The translations under genes and the position numbers were made by a program. A stretch of DNA of 52,244 bases from Parvularcula sp964556115 (GTDB taxonomy: Bacteria; Pseudomonadota; Alphaproteobacteria; Caulobacterales; Parvularculaceae), in the NCBI GenBank assembly GCA_964556115.1, contig CAZKVC010000017.1, forward strand, positions 1 to 52,244, written 5' to 3'. Below the pieces are notes generated by a model. That model was not told the origin of the DNA and made no database searches. It was given only the letters and a program-made list of their open reading frames with translations. Shown piece by piece: positions 17,725 to 29,738 of this stretch (within the stretch, counting starts at the first letter, position 1; every line of letters begins with the position of its first letter).

Positions 17725-19920
17725 GTGAGCGAGATGCCGAACGACGAAGCCGTCCGCTTCGATGAGTCCGGCCCCGAAGCGGCTCCCCCCATCTCACCGG
17801 ACAGCCCCGAGCGCTTCATCAACCGGGAGCTGAGCTGGCTCGATTTCAACGACCGCGTGCTCGAAGAGGCGAAGAACGAGAACCATCCGCTGCTCGAGCG
17901 GCTTCGCTTCCTTTCGATCTCGGCCAGCAATCTCGACGAGTTCTTCATGGTCCGGGTTGCCGGCCTTGTCGGGCAGGTGCGCAGCGGCGTGACGAGCCTC
18001 AGCCAGGAGGGCCTCAGCCCTCGCAAGCAGCTCAAGCTCATCAACGAGCGCGCGGCGACGCTGATGTCCGAGCAGCAGGGAATCTGGCGCCACCTGCGCG
18101 ATCTTCTCGCCAAGGACGGGGTCGAGCTGACCGACCCGTCCGCGCTTTCGCAGCAGGAGCTGAGATGGCTGGAGGAAGAGTTCTACAGCAATATCTTCCC
18201 GGTCCTCACACCTCTGGCGCTCGATCCGGCGCACCCGTTTCCCTTCATTCCCAATCTCGGCTTCGTGCTCTGCTACAGCCTCACCGGACCCGACGGCGAG
18301 CTGACCGCGCTCCTGCCTGTGCCGAGCAAGGTCCGCCGTTTTATCCGCGTGCCCAGCTCGGACGAGATGGAGAACGGCCGCCCGAGAATTCGTTTCGTCA
18401 GTCTCGAGCAGACCATCTCCCACTTCCTCCACCATGTCTTCCCGGAACGGAAGGTTCTGTCTTCTGGCGCCTTCCGTGTCATCAGGGACAGCGACGTCGA
18501 GATCGAGGAAGAGGCCGAGGATCTCGTCCAGCAGTTCGAGACCATGCTGCGCCGCCGCCGCCGCGGCGACGTCATCAGGCTTTCCATGCACGCGGACATG
18601 CCGTTCGACCTTCGCGACCTGATCAGTGCGAAGCTCGGCGTGCATCCCAATGACGTGGTGCTGGTCGAAGGGCTCCTCGGCCTCGCCCAGACCTCCGAGA
18701 TGATCCCGTCGGACAGGCCCGATCTTCTCTTCCCACCTTTCGAAGCGCGCTTTCCCGAGAGGATCCGCGAGCACAACATGGATTGCTTTTCGGCCATCGC
18801 CGAGAAAGACATCGTGGTGCATCATCCTTACGAAGAGTTCGACGTGGTGGTGCAGTTCCTCAAACAGGCGGCTGCCGATCCGGACGTCATCGCCATCAAG
18901 CAGACCCTCTACCGGACCTCCAAGGACTCGCCGATCGTCAGTGCACTGGTCGAGGCGGCGGAGTCCGGCAAGAACGTCACTGCCTTGGTCGAGCTGAAGG
19001 CACGTTTCGACGAGGAGGCGAATATCCAGTGGGCCCGGGCCTTGGAGCGGGCAGGAGTGAATGTCGTCTACGGCTTCGTCGATTACAAGACCCACGGCAA
19101 GCTGAGCTACGTCGTCCGGCGCGAGGGCGGCGGTACGAAGAGCTATGTCCACCTTGGGACTGGCAATTACCACCAGATCACGGCCAAGGTGTATACTGAT
19201 ATTTCGCTTTTCACCAGTGACGACGCGATTGCGCAGGACACGGCAAGGATCTTCAATTATGTGACCGGCTATGCGGCGCCGAAAGCCTTCGAAAAGCTGT
19301 CGATCGCGCCGATCCACCTGCGCCAGGACCTTTACGGCCTGATTGACGAGGAGATCACCCATGCCCGGGAGGGCAGGGCGGGTGCGATCTGGGCCAAGAT
19401 GAACTCGCTGGTCGATGGCCCGATGATCGACAAGCTCTACGAGGCTTCCAATGCCGGGGTCGAGATCGACCTCGTCGTGCGCGGCATCTGCTGCCTGCGG
19501 CCCGGTGTTCCCGGTCTATCCGAGAACATCCGGGTCAAGAGCATTGTCGGGCGGTATCTCGAGCACAGCAGGATCGTCTGTTTCGGCGGGGGGCACGCCC
19601 TGCCTTCCGACCATGCGAAGGTCTTTATCTCTTCGGCCGACTGGATGCCCCGGAACCTCAACAGGCGGGTTGAGATCCTGTGTCCGGTGACCAACCCGAC
19701 AACCCACAACCAGATTCTCGATCAGATCATGGTCGCGAACCTCAAGGACAATATGCAGAGCTGGTCCCTCATGCCCGACGGCTGTTACCGCCGGGACGCG
19801 GTCGAGCCCGGCGAGCAGCCTTTCAATGTCCACGACTACTTCATGACCAACCCCAGCCTCTCGGGCCGGGGACGTGCCTTGAAGGAGCGGATGCCCAAAG
19901 AGCTCTCGGTCGAACCATGA
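17725..19920 (+). CDS. ppk: polyphosphate kinase 1
   Basis: 731 residues from GTG 17725, chosen because AAAGGGAG lies 7 bases upstream; an in-frame ATG at 17683 overlapping hdaA is the alternative. Ppk1 makes polyphosphate from ATP through a phospho-histidine. The N domain begins FINRELSWLDFN; the two catalytic histidines are His457 (KTHGKLSYV) and His614 (EHSRIVCFG), and HLGTGNYH follows the first. It overlaps ppx by 4 bases, so synthesis and breakdown enzymes are co-expressed. In alphaproteobacteria polyphosphate affects stress responses and cell-cycle control. Confidence 0.96.
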   Translation: MSEMPNDEAVRFDESGPEAAPPISPDSPERFINRELSWLDFNDRVLEEAKNENHPLLERLRFLSISASNLDEFFMVRVAGLVGQVRSGVTSLSQEGLSPRKQLKLINERAATLMSEQQGIWRHLRDLLAKDGVELTDPSALSQQELRWLEEEFYSNIFPVLTPLALDPAHPFPFIPNLGFVLCYSLTGPDGELTALLPVPSKVRRFIRVPSSDEMENGRPRIRFVSLEQTISHFLHHVFPERKVLSSGAFRVIRDSDVEIEEEAEDLVQQFETMLRRRRRGDVIRLSMHADMPFDLRDLISAKLGVHPNDVVLVEGLLGLAQTSEMIPSDRPDLLFPPFEARFPERIREHNMDCFSAIAEKDIVVHHPYEEFDVVVQFLKQAAADPDVIAIKQTLYRTSKDSPIVSALVEAAESGKNVTALVELKARFDEEANIQWARALERAGVNVVYGFVDYKTHGKLSYVVRREGGGTKSYVHLGTGNYHQITAKVYTDISLFTSDDAIAQDTARIFNYVTGYAAPKAFEKLSIAPIHLRQDLYGLIDEEITHAREGRAGAIWAKMNSLVDGPMIDKLYEASNAGVEIDLVVRGICCLRPGVPGLSENIRVKSIVGRYLEHSRIVCFGGGHALPSDHAKVFISSADWMPRNLNRRVEILCPVTNPTTHNQILDQIMVANLKDNMQSWSLMPDGCYRRDAVEPGEQPFNVHDYFMTNPSLSGRGRALKERMPKELSVEP

Positions 19921-21422
19921 GCGCGCAGGCCTGGCCGCGCCGGGCGGTCGTCGACATCGGATCGAACTCCGTCCGTCTCGTGATCTTCTCCGGGCCGCCG
20001 CGGGTGCCCGTGACGATCACCAATGAGAAGGCGTTGTGTGGCCTGGGGGACCGTGACCCCGAAACCGGCAATCTACGAGAGGAAGCGGCCGATCGTGCGC
20101 TGACGACCCTCCGCAGGTTCCATGCGGTCATCGAGACTGAAGAGCCTGAGACCCTCGATGTGTTCGCCACGGCCGCCGTACGGGAAGCTCCCAACGGCCG
20201 GGCGTTTCTCGAAAGCATCCGCGAGATCGGCTTCGAGCCGCGGCTCATTTCCGGCGAGGAAGAGGCGCGGCTTGCGGGCCTCGGTATCCTCTGCAGCGCG
20301 CCGGAGATCATCCGGGAGAAGATCCGCGCCATAGGCGGCGACCTTGGCGGCGGCAGTCTTGAGCTCAGCCTTCTCGGCGGCACCCGTGTTGCGGTGGACA
20401 GGATGATCAGCCTGCCGCTCGGCTCGCTGCGGATGACTGCGGATTACGGTGACGACCTGAAGACGGCCGAGAAAAACGTCCGCAGGGCGTTCGGTGAACT
20501 GCCTTGGCTTTCCGAGACGCCGACCCCGCATCTCTATATCGTCGGTGGGTCCTGGCGGGCCATCGCGAGGGTCGGCATGCATCTCAGCGAACATCCCCTC
20601 GCTATTCTCGACCATTACATGATGCATGCGGAGCAGGCGCTGGAGGTCTGCCGGTTCGTTGAGGAAGCCGACCTCGACGAGCTCATGGCCATTGACGGCG
20701 TGCAGAAGAAACGCGCTCCCAACCTCGCCATGGCGGCAGTCGTCCTTCGCGTGCTGATCGAGCATGCCGATGCAAAGAAGGTCGTCGTGAGTTCGTGCGG
20801 GGTCCGCGAGGGCCTTCTCTTCGACAGGCTGCCCGACCGCATCAGACGCGAGGAACCGGCAGCTGCCTTGGCGGCCGATCTGGCCGATCGGCAGGGCGGC
20901 GGACGCAGGCCCAGCGCGACCGCGGTCACCTCCTTCACCGAAGACCTGTTCGCGGACGAGCCTTCCAGCCTTGCAAGGATCAGGCGGGCAGCCGCTCGCA
21001 TGATCCGTGTTGCGAACATGACGCACCCCGATAAGCGGCCCGGACATGCGGCTGCGATCGTGATGACCGCGCCATTCCTCGGCATCGACCATATCGAGAG
21101 GGCGGCGCTGGCGTTGATGATGATGGCACGGTTCAACGGTGACGTTGAAACCGGTGAGGGGATGATACCGCTGTCCATCCTGCCACCGGAGATTGCCGAT
21201 TATGCTATCAGGGTCGGCTATGCGCACCGCCTCGCGGCCAGTCTCAGGACCCCCCTTTACACCCAGCGCAGCGGTTTCGAACTAAGCCTGAAAGCAGATA
21301 AACTGAGGCTGAACGTGGCGCCTCAAGTCGCCGCCTTCGTCGTTGAAACGGGGCTCAAGGACCTTGGCCGCCTTGCCGATGCCTTCGGCGTGGAGGCCGT
21401 TGTTCAGACGGCGGAGGACTGA
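19917..21422 (+). CDS. ppx: Ppx/GppA exopolyphosphatase
   Basis: 501 residues. It belongs to the sugar kinase/Hsp70/actin fold: phosphate-1 motif VVDIGSNSVRLVIF near residues 11-24, and the second glycine-rich motif GGDLGGGSLELSLL. It removes terminal phosphates from polyphosphate, and relatives also hydrolyse pppGpp. Start chosen at the ATGA overlap with ppk. The C-terminal half includes a helical, HD-like region (RPGHAAAIVMTAPF). The last 19 bases overlap the 3' end of rnd on the other strand. Confidence 0.93.
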   Translation: MSAQAWPRRAVVDIGSNSVRLVIFSGPPRVPVTITNEKALCGLGDRDPETGNLREEAADRALTTLRRFHAVIETEEPETLDVFATAAVREAPNGRAFLESIREIGFEPRLISGEEEARLAGLGILCSAPEIIREKIRAIGGDLGGGSLELSLLGGTRVAVDRMISLPLGSLRMTADYGDDLKTAEKNVRRAFGELPWLSETPTPHLYIVGGSWRAIARVGMHLSEHPLAILDHYMMHAEQALEVCRFVEEADLDELMAIDGVQKKRAPNLAMAAVVLRVLIEHADAKKVVVSSCGVREGLLFDRLPDRIRREEPAAALAADLADRQGGGRRPSATAVTSFTEDLFADEPSSLARIRRAAARMIRVANMTHPDKRPGHAAAIVMTAPFLGIDHIERAALALMMMARFNGDVETGEGMIPLSILPPEIADYAIRVGYAHRLAASLRTPLYTQRSGFELSLKADKLRLNVAPQVAAFVVETGLKDLGRLADAFGVEAVVQTAED

Positions 21423-22561
21423 AGAACGGAAACCCTCTTGCCGTCGAGCGCCAACGCGAGTTCTCCGCGCTTCAGGCGCAGCGCCATGTCACCAAACACT
21501 TCCCGGCGCCAGCCATGAAGAGCCGGAATGTCCGCGTCGTCGCTTAGGGCGAGAGCATCGAGATCGGCCGCGCTGGCGAGAAGTTTCGGCGCCACGTCAT
21601 GCGTTTCGCATTGCCGCTTCAGAAGAACACGTAGCAACTCCACGACTTCGGGCGGACCGGGCTCGCGCTGACGGTCCGAAAGGCGCGGCAACTCCTCGCG
21701 CGGGATGGCCTGGCCCGCGGCGATTGCCTCAAGAAGACCCTGCGCCATCGCCGAGCGCTCGAAACCGTTGGGAATGGAGCGCAAGGCGCCGAGTTCTTTC
21801 TGGTTCTGAGGCTGTGAGCGGGCGACGTCGAAGAGGACGTCGTCCTTGACGATCCGCACGCGCGGGACATCGCGTTTCTGGGCCTCCTCCTCACGCCAAC
21901 GTGCCGTTTCGATCAGCACGCCGAGTTCTTTTGGCCTGACATTGCGCAGCTTCAGGCGCTTCCACGCATCCTGCGGCTTGACGGTATAGAGGCCCGGGTC
22001 CGAGAGAGCTCCCATTTCTTCCTCAACCCAGGGCAGGCGGCCGGTTTCCTTCAGCTTGCCGACCAGGTTCTCGTAGACATCCCGCAAGTGGGTCACATCG
22101 CCGATCGCGTAGGTCAGCTGCTTCTCGGAGAGGGGCCGGCGGGACCAGTCCGTGAAGCGGCTCCCCTTGTCGATCTGTGCGCCCGTCACGTCCCGGACCA
22201 GGGGCTCGTATCCCACCTGATCGCCATAGCCGAAGACCATCGCCGCAATCTGGGTGTCGAAGAGCGGGCGCGGAATGTCGCCGCTCAGATGCACGAAGAT
22301 TTCGAGATCCTGACGCGCCGCATGAAAGACCTTCATGGTACGTTCGTCGCGGAAAAGCGCGAAGAGCGGGTCAAGATCCATACCGTCCGCAAGGGGATCG
22401 ATGATGACGGCTTCATCCTTGGTCGCGACCTGGATAAGGCAGAGCTGCGCATAATAAGTCTTCTCGCGCATGAACTCCGTATCGACCGTCATATATTCGG
22501 CGCCGGCAGCCCGTCCGGCGAACGCTTCGACCTCTGCGGTCGTGGTCAAAACCTTTGTCAT
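21404..22561 (-). CDS. rnd: ribonuclease D
   Basis: 385 residues. A 3'-5' exoribonuclease that trims tRNA precursors. DEDDy active site: Asp27 and Glu29 (VDTEF), Asp85 (FHAARQDLEIF), Tyr151 and Asp155 (YAIGDVTHL). HRDC-type helical domains fill the C-terminal half. The start lies 2 bases after the stop of prmA (TAG-ca-ATG), so it is the distal gene of the secA / DUF885 / tyrS / prmA string. Its 3' end overlaps ppx by 19 bases. Confidence 0.95.
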   Translation of the reverse strand: MTKVLTTTAEVEAFAGRAAGAEYMTVDTEFMREKTYYAQLCLIQVATKDEAVIIDPLADGMDLDPLFALFRDERTMKVFHAARQDLEIFVHLSGDIPRPLFDTQIAAMVFGYGDQVGYEPLVRDVTGAQIDKGSRFTDWSRRPLSEKQLTYAIGDVTHLRDVYENLVGKLKETGRLPWVEEEMGALSDPGLYTVKPQDAWKRLKLRNVRPKELGVLIETARWREEEAQKRDVPRVRIVKDDVLFDVARSQPQNQKELGALRSIPNGFERSAMAQGLLEAIAAGQAIPREELPRLSDRQREPGPPEVVELLRVLLKRQCETHDVAPKLLASAADLDALALSDDADIPALHGWRREVFGDMALRLKRGELALALDGKRVSVLQSSAV

Positions 22562-22563
22562 TG

Positions 22564-23442
22564 CTATTGTTCGTTCTTTCTGAGGGTCAAAGTGGGCCAG
22601 CGCGCGGTGCCGCCGCGGGCCAAGAGGGTGAAACCCGATGTCTGATAGGCCCCGAGGACGCCGCCCTCCTGCTCATCGAGCAGGCCAGCAAGGATGACGA
22701 TACCGGACGGTGCCGCCACCTTCTTTATGTCTGGTGCGAGTTCCTTGAGGGGACCGGCCAGTATGTTGGCGAAGACGAGATCATAAGGCGCATCGCGACC
22801 GATAATCTCGTCATCGGTCCCCGCCGCGGTCAGGAAGGTGATGTCCGAGATCTGATTGATCGCCGCGTTCTCCTCGGCAATGACGACAGAAGTCGCGTCA
22901 ATATCACTTGCGATGATCGACGCATCCGGACGAAGTCGGCGCGCCGCCATGGCCAGAACGCCCGACCCGGTTCCGATATCGAGGATTCTGTTCGTCTGCT
23001 GCAGATCGAGTTCGGCCAGCGCCTCGAGGCAGCCGGCGGTGGTCGGATGATGACCGGTGCCGAAAGCCTGATTGGCTTCGACCTGGAGCTTGATGCCTCC
23101 GCGGTCTGCCACCTTGTCCGCATCGTGACGGCCGTAGAGAATGAACGGCCCCGCCTCGATCAGGCCCAGCCCTTCGAGGGCATGGGCGACCCAGTCGCGA
23201 TCCTCAAGCTCGGCTTCTGCCTCGACTTCCACCCCCGCCGGGAGGAGGCGGCGGTGATCGGCGGAAAGGGGCTCTTCCGTATAGGCATGAAGAACCCACC
23301 TGCCATGCTCCGGCTCTGCGCTGGCATCGTCATCGCGCATGAGCGACGTGGCATCCACCGGCTCTGCGGCAAGCTCGGTCAGGGCCTGATCGGCCGCTTC
23401 CAGAAGGGCCTTGCTACCGCGGAAGGTGGTGCGCCAGCTCAT
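22564..23442 (-). CDS. prmA: PrmA-like ribosomal protein L11 methyltransferase
   Basis: 292 residues. PrmA trimethylates ribosomal protein L11 using S-adenosylmethionine. The central AFGTGHHPTT motif (127-135) and SAM motif DIGTGSG (155-161) are typical, as is NILAGPLKELAP near 230. The N-terminal 100 residues are the less conserved substrate-binding domain. It overlaps tyrS by 4 bases, and rnd follows 2 bases later. Confidence 0.92.
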   Translation of the reverse strand: MSWRTTFRGSKALLEAADQALTELAAEPVDATSLMRDDDASAEPEHGRWVLHAYTEEPLSADHRRLLPAGVEVEAEAELEDRDWVAHALEGLGLIEAGPFILYGRHDADKVADRGGIKLQVEANQAFGTGHHPTTAGCLEALAELDLQQTNRILDIGTGSGVLAMAARRLRPDASIIASDIDATSVVIAEENAAINQISDITFLTAAGTDDEIIGRDAPYDLVFANILAGPLKELAPDIKKVAAPSGIVILAGLLDEQEGGVLGAYQTSGFTLLARGGTARWPTLTLRKNEQ

Positions 23443-24704
23443 GAGACGATCCGGATTAGACCGTGCTTTTTCTTGCCGATGGAGAGTTTGATACTCTCTC
23501 CGTCAAGGTCCGCTTCGCCGATCGGGCGTTCTTCACTGACCCCTTGGCCGTTGATCCGCAGCGCACCGCCCTTGATGTGCCTGCGTCCCTCGCCGTTCGA
23601 TGCGATCAGCCCAAGCTCCTTGAACGGATCGAAGAGCGGAAGGCCGGCCTGAAGCGCTGCGCGGCTAAGCTTGATGGTCGGAAGGTCGGCGCCCACAGCC
23701 CCCTGCTCGAAGGTGCTTCGCGCGGTTTCAGCGGCGGCCTCGGCGGCCTTGCGACCGTGCAGAAGGGCTGTCGCCTCGGTGGCAAGAGTTTTCTTCGCTT
23801 CGTTGATCTCGCTGCCTTCGAGAGCTTCGAGCCGACAGACCTCGTCTATCGGCAGCAGGGTGAAGCGGCGCAGCATGGTGCCGACATCGGCATCGTCCGT
23901 GTTGCGCCAGAACTGCCAGTATTCGTAAGGAGAGGTCTTGTCCGCATTGAGCCAGACGGCGCCTTTCTCCGTCTTGCCCATTTTCTTGCCCGAGGAGGTG
24001 GTGATGAGCGGCGTCGTCAGTCCGTAGGCCTCGCCTTCGCCGCCGCTGACCGCACCGACCCGGCGGATCAGCTCGACGCCGTTGACGATGTTGCCCCACT
24101 GGTCCGACCCACCGAGCTGAAGAGTGCAGCCATGACGGCGCTTCAGCTCAAGGAAGTCATAAGCCTGCATCAGCATGTAGTTGAATTCGAGGAAGGTCAT
24201 CGGCTGCTCGCGGTCGAGCCGCAGTTTGACCGAGTCGAATGTCAGCATCCGGTTGATCGTGAAATGGACGCCGTATTCGCGCAGGAACTGGATGTAGGAA
24301 AGCTCCGACAGCCAATCGTCATTGTTGACCATCAGCGCGTCGGTTTCGCCGTTGCCGAAGGTCAGAAAGGGTTCAAAGGCACGGCGGATGCCGGCGATGT
24401 TCTCGGTGATGGCGGCATCATCGAGAAGCTTGCGTTGTTCGTCTTTGCCCGTTGGATCGCCGACCTTGGTCGTTCCGCCGCCCATGAGGGCAATCGGCCT
24501 GTGGCCCGCCGCCTGGAAATGGTGCAGCAGCATGATCTGCACGAGGCTGCCGACATGCAGGCTGTCCGCCGTGGCGTCGAAGCCGATATAGGCAGACTGC
24601 GGACCTTCAAGAAGCTTCGCGTCGAGCGCGCCGAGATCGGTGCCCTGGTGGATGAAGCCGCGCTCGTCCAGAAGGTGAAGGAAATCAGACCTGTATGTCG
24701 TCAT
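23439..24704 (-). CDS. tyrS: tyrosyl-tRNA synthetase
   Basis: 421 residues from ATG 24704. Class I synthetase: the HIGH motif appears as HVGS (50-53) and KMSKS as KKMGKT (near 235); tyrosine-binding sequences YIGFDATADSLH and QLGGSDQWGNI are clear. A C-terminal S4 RNA-binding domain (GGALRINGQGV) completes it. The start shares one base with the stop of the DUF885 gene (TAATG), so its translation probably depends on ribosomes finishing that gene. Charging of tRNA-Tyr is essential. Confidence 0.97.
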   Translation of the reverse strand: MTTYRSDFLHLLDERGFIHQGTDLGALDAKLLEGPQSAYIGFDATADSLHVGSLVQIMLLHHFQAAGHRPIALMGGGTTKVGDPTGKDEQRKLLDDAAITENIAGIRRAFEPFLTFGNGETDALMVNNDDWLSELSYIQFLREYGVHFTINRMLTFDSVKLRLDREQPMTFLEFNYMLMQAYDFLELKRRHGCTLQLGGSDQWGNIVNGVELIRRVGAVSGGEGEAYGLTTPLITTSSGKKMGKTEKGAVWLNADKTSPYEYWQFWRNTDDADVGTMLRRFTLLPIDEVCRLEALEGSEINEAKKTLATEATALLHGRKAAEAAAETARSTFEQGAVGADLPTIKLSRAALQAGLPLFDPFKELGLIASNGEGRRHIKGGALRINGQGVSEERPIGEADLDGESIKLSIGKKKHGLIRIVS

Positions 24705-26545
24705 TATCCGAGGTTTTTCTGCTCTTCGATCCAAAGATCGATCTGCTGTTCCAGAACGTTCAGCGGCAGGGGACCGCTTTTGAGAATGGTGTCGTGGAAG
24801 CCGCGAATGTCGAACCGGTCGCCAAGCGCTTCCCGCGCCTTCTCACGGAGCTCAAGGATACGCAGCATACCGATCTTGTAGGCGGTGGCCTGGCCCGGAT
24901 AGACGATGTAGCGCTCGATGGCCTTGACCGTGTCGCCCTTCGGATTGGGCGTGTTCTCCTGCAGATAGGCGATGGCCTCCTGCATCTCCCAACCCTTGGC
25001 GTGAAGGCCCGTGTCGACGACCAGCCTGGCCGCGCGCCAGAGCTCCATGGCAAGCCGCCCGAAGTCCGAATAGGGGTCTTCGTAGAAACCGATTTCCTTG
25101 GGAACCAGTTCCGAATAAAGGCCCCATCCCTCCGTATACGCCGTTGCGCTGCCGAAGCGGCGGAACTTGGGAAGCTCCTCCTGCTCGAGCTGCAGGGCCC
25201 GCTGCATGTGGTGGCCGGGGACCGCTTCGTGATAGACCAGCGCCTCGAGCTGGTAGACCGGCATGTCGCCCATATCGGCGAGGTTGGCGTAGAAATAGCC
25301 GGGGCGGGTGCCTTCTTCGTCCGGCTGGGAATAGAACGCCTTGCCGGCCGCGCGCTCCCGGAAGGGCTCGACCCGGCGGACTTCGACCGAAGCTTCCGGC
25401 CTGATGCCGAAAAGCTCGTCGAGCTTCGGCTCGATCCCCGCTATGTAGCTGCGGGCGAGGGTGAGATATTCCTCGCGGCCTTCGTCGGTGTTCGGAAGGT
25501 AGAACTGCTCGTCCTCACGCATGAAGGCGAAGAATTCCTGCAGGCCGCCTTCGAAGCCGACCTCCTCCATGATGGCCCGCATTTCGTCCTGAATGCGCGC
25601 GACTTCCTCGAGGCCGATCTCGTGAACTTCGTCAGCGGTCAGATCGGTCGCGGTGTAGTTGCGCAGGAGAGCTGCGTAGTACGAACCATCCTCGTCGAAG
25701 CGGGCTACGCCGAGATTGCCCTCGTCGGCGGTTTCTTCCGCCAGGACGGAAATCCGCTCGGCATAGTCGCGATAGGCTTCGCGGAAAGGCCCTTCGATGG
25801 CGGCGGTCAGCCGCTCGCGCAGGCGCTCTTTTTCTTCCTCGGCGATGTCGAGCGAGGCTAGTTTCGCCTCGAAGTCCTCGGCAACGCTTTCGCCGGCTTC
25901 GATGTTGCGCGCGGCTTCGGCCATCAGCGGGTAGGAGAAGGCGGGGAGGGTGTAGCCAGCTTCGACCCGAGCTTCGAGCTGCGCCGCAGCCTGGCCAAGA
26001 GGGCGGCCTATGGTCTCGACACGGGTCAGGTAGGCTTCGGCATCGGCGAGACTGTCGATGCGGTGATAGTTGCGCAGGAAGACCGGGACCGAGCTGTGGA
26101 AGCCCCGGAACTGGCTCGACGGATAGCGCTTCAGCCTGAAGCCATCGAGAGCCAGCGTATTCTCCGTGTTCGCAACGAAAAGGTCGTAGTTGAGCTGGCC
26201 TTCCCGGGACAGTGCCTCGCGGTCGAAGCTGCTGCGAAGCTCGCCGAGTTGTTCACGGAGAAGTGCCGCATACCGGTCGTCCGCAGCTTCGGAGCGGTCA
26301 TTCCACTGATCATATGCGGTCTTGCGGCCGAGGCGTGTCTGGTATTCCGGCGAGAGCGCCAGCCGTTCTTCCCAGAGCGAGTCGAGAAACGAGATGAGGC
26401 GGCCGTCTTCGCTCGCCCGTTCGACCTCGGCCGTGCGGACTTCGGGCGAGGGGGGATCGGCGAGGGGGCGGGCTTCCTGTGCCTCGCCGCCGCAGGCGGT
26501 CAGGAAAGCGAAAGCAGCGGCTGAGGCGAGAAAACGAAAGCGCAT
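24704..26545 (-). CDS. DUF885 metallopeptidase-like lipoprotein
   Basis: 613 residues. The signal peptide ends in lipobox LTAC (Cys18). The rest is the DUF885 fold, largely helical, with the zinc-binding motif YHEAVPGHHMQ around residues 438-447 and a distal Glu in AYTEGWGLYSE. Family members behave as M3/M32-like peptidases, but no substrate is established. It lies 12 bases downstream of secA and is coupled to tyrS by TAATG. An envelope lipoprotein between secA and a tRNA synthetase suggests operon economy more than a shared pathway. Confidence 0.88.
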   Translation of the reverse strand: MRFRFLASAAAFAFLTACGGEAQEARPLADPPSPEVRTAEVERASEDGRLISFLDSLWEERLALSPEYQTRLGRKTAYDQWNDRSEAADDRYAALLREQLGELRSSFDREALSREGQLNYDLFVANTENTLALDGFRLKRYPSSQFRGFHSSVPVFLRNYHRIDSLADAEAYLTRVETIGRPLGQAAAQLEARVEAGYTLPAFSYPLMAEAARNIEAGESVAEDFEAKLASLDIAEEEKERLRERLTAAIEGPFREAYRDYAERISVLAEETADEGNLGVARFDEDGSYYAALLRNYTATDLTADEVHEIGLEEVARIQDEMRAIMEEVGFEGGLQEFFAFMREDEQFYLPNTDEGREEYLTLARSYIAGIEPKLDELFGIRPEASVEVRRVEPFRERAAGKAFYSQPDEEGTRPGYFYANLADMGDMPVYQLEALVYHEAVPGHHMQRALQLEQEELPKFRRFGSATAYTEGWGLYSELVPKEIGFYEDPYSDFGRLAMELWRAARLVVDTGLHAKGWEMQEAIAYLQENTPNPKGDTVKAIERYIVYPGQATAYKIGMLRILELREKAREALGDRFDIRGFHDTILKSGPLPLNVLEQQIDLWIEEQKNLG

Positions 26546-26557
26546 GAAGATCTCTTT

Positions 26558-29506
<2,949 letters not shown>

Positions 29507-29532
29507 TCTGAATGCCTTTTCGATCCGTCACT

Positions 29533-29556
29533 GCCCGCCGGGCGGCGGCTTTTTTT
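29533..29556 (+). terminator. terminator-like hairpin antisense to the secA leader
   Basis: On the plus strand, CCGCC (29535-29539), a 4-base loop and GGCGG (29544-29548) are followed by seven T (29550-29556). This has the form of an intrinsic terminator pointing away from secA, and lies 27 bases upstream of the secA start codon. No plus-strand gene ends here, so it would stop antisense RNA arising within secA, or act in the secA leader as a simple hairpin. Confidence 0.5.
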
Positions 29557-29652
29557 GCACAGCCCCAGCCCCCGGAAGACACCGTCCCCCTGGACGCACC
29601 GCAGATAGGTAGCAGGGCGCCCCGCTGTCAAATCGACGCCAGTTTTGCCGTT

Positions 29653-29666
29653 GGCACTTGTTTCGC
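29653..29666 (+). promoter_or_regulatory. possible sigma-54 promoter (GG-N10-GC)
   Basis: TGGCAC-ttgtt-TCGCA (29652-29667) keeps the invariant GG and GC exactly 10 bases apart, as in -24/-12 promoters, with two deviations from the extended consensus. It would start transcription near 29678, ahead of the CtrA-type site and the parvulin gene. This is a pattern match only. Confidence 0.3.
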
Positions 29667-29698
29667 ACTGGAGAAACCGTCACTGGCCTTATGAAGGG

Positions 29699-29713
29699 TT
29701 AAGGACCAGTTAA
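29699..29713 (+). promoter_or_regulatory. CtrA-type binding site TTAA-N7-TTAA
   Basis: TTAA-ggaccag-TTAA followed by C is an exact full match to the CtrA consensus known from Caulobacter. It is the only such match I found in an intergenic region, in DNA where TTAA is rare. It ends 25 bases before the parvulin start codon used here. CtrA activates when overlapping a -35 element and represses when nearer the start site; the position fits repression or a very short leader. Confidence 0.6.
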
Positions 29714-29738
29714 CGCTCTGCACCTGGAGACGATGACC

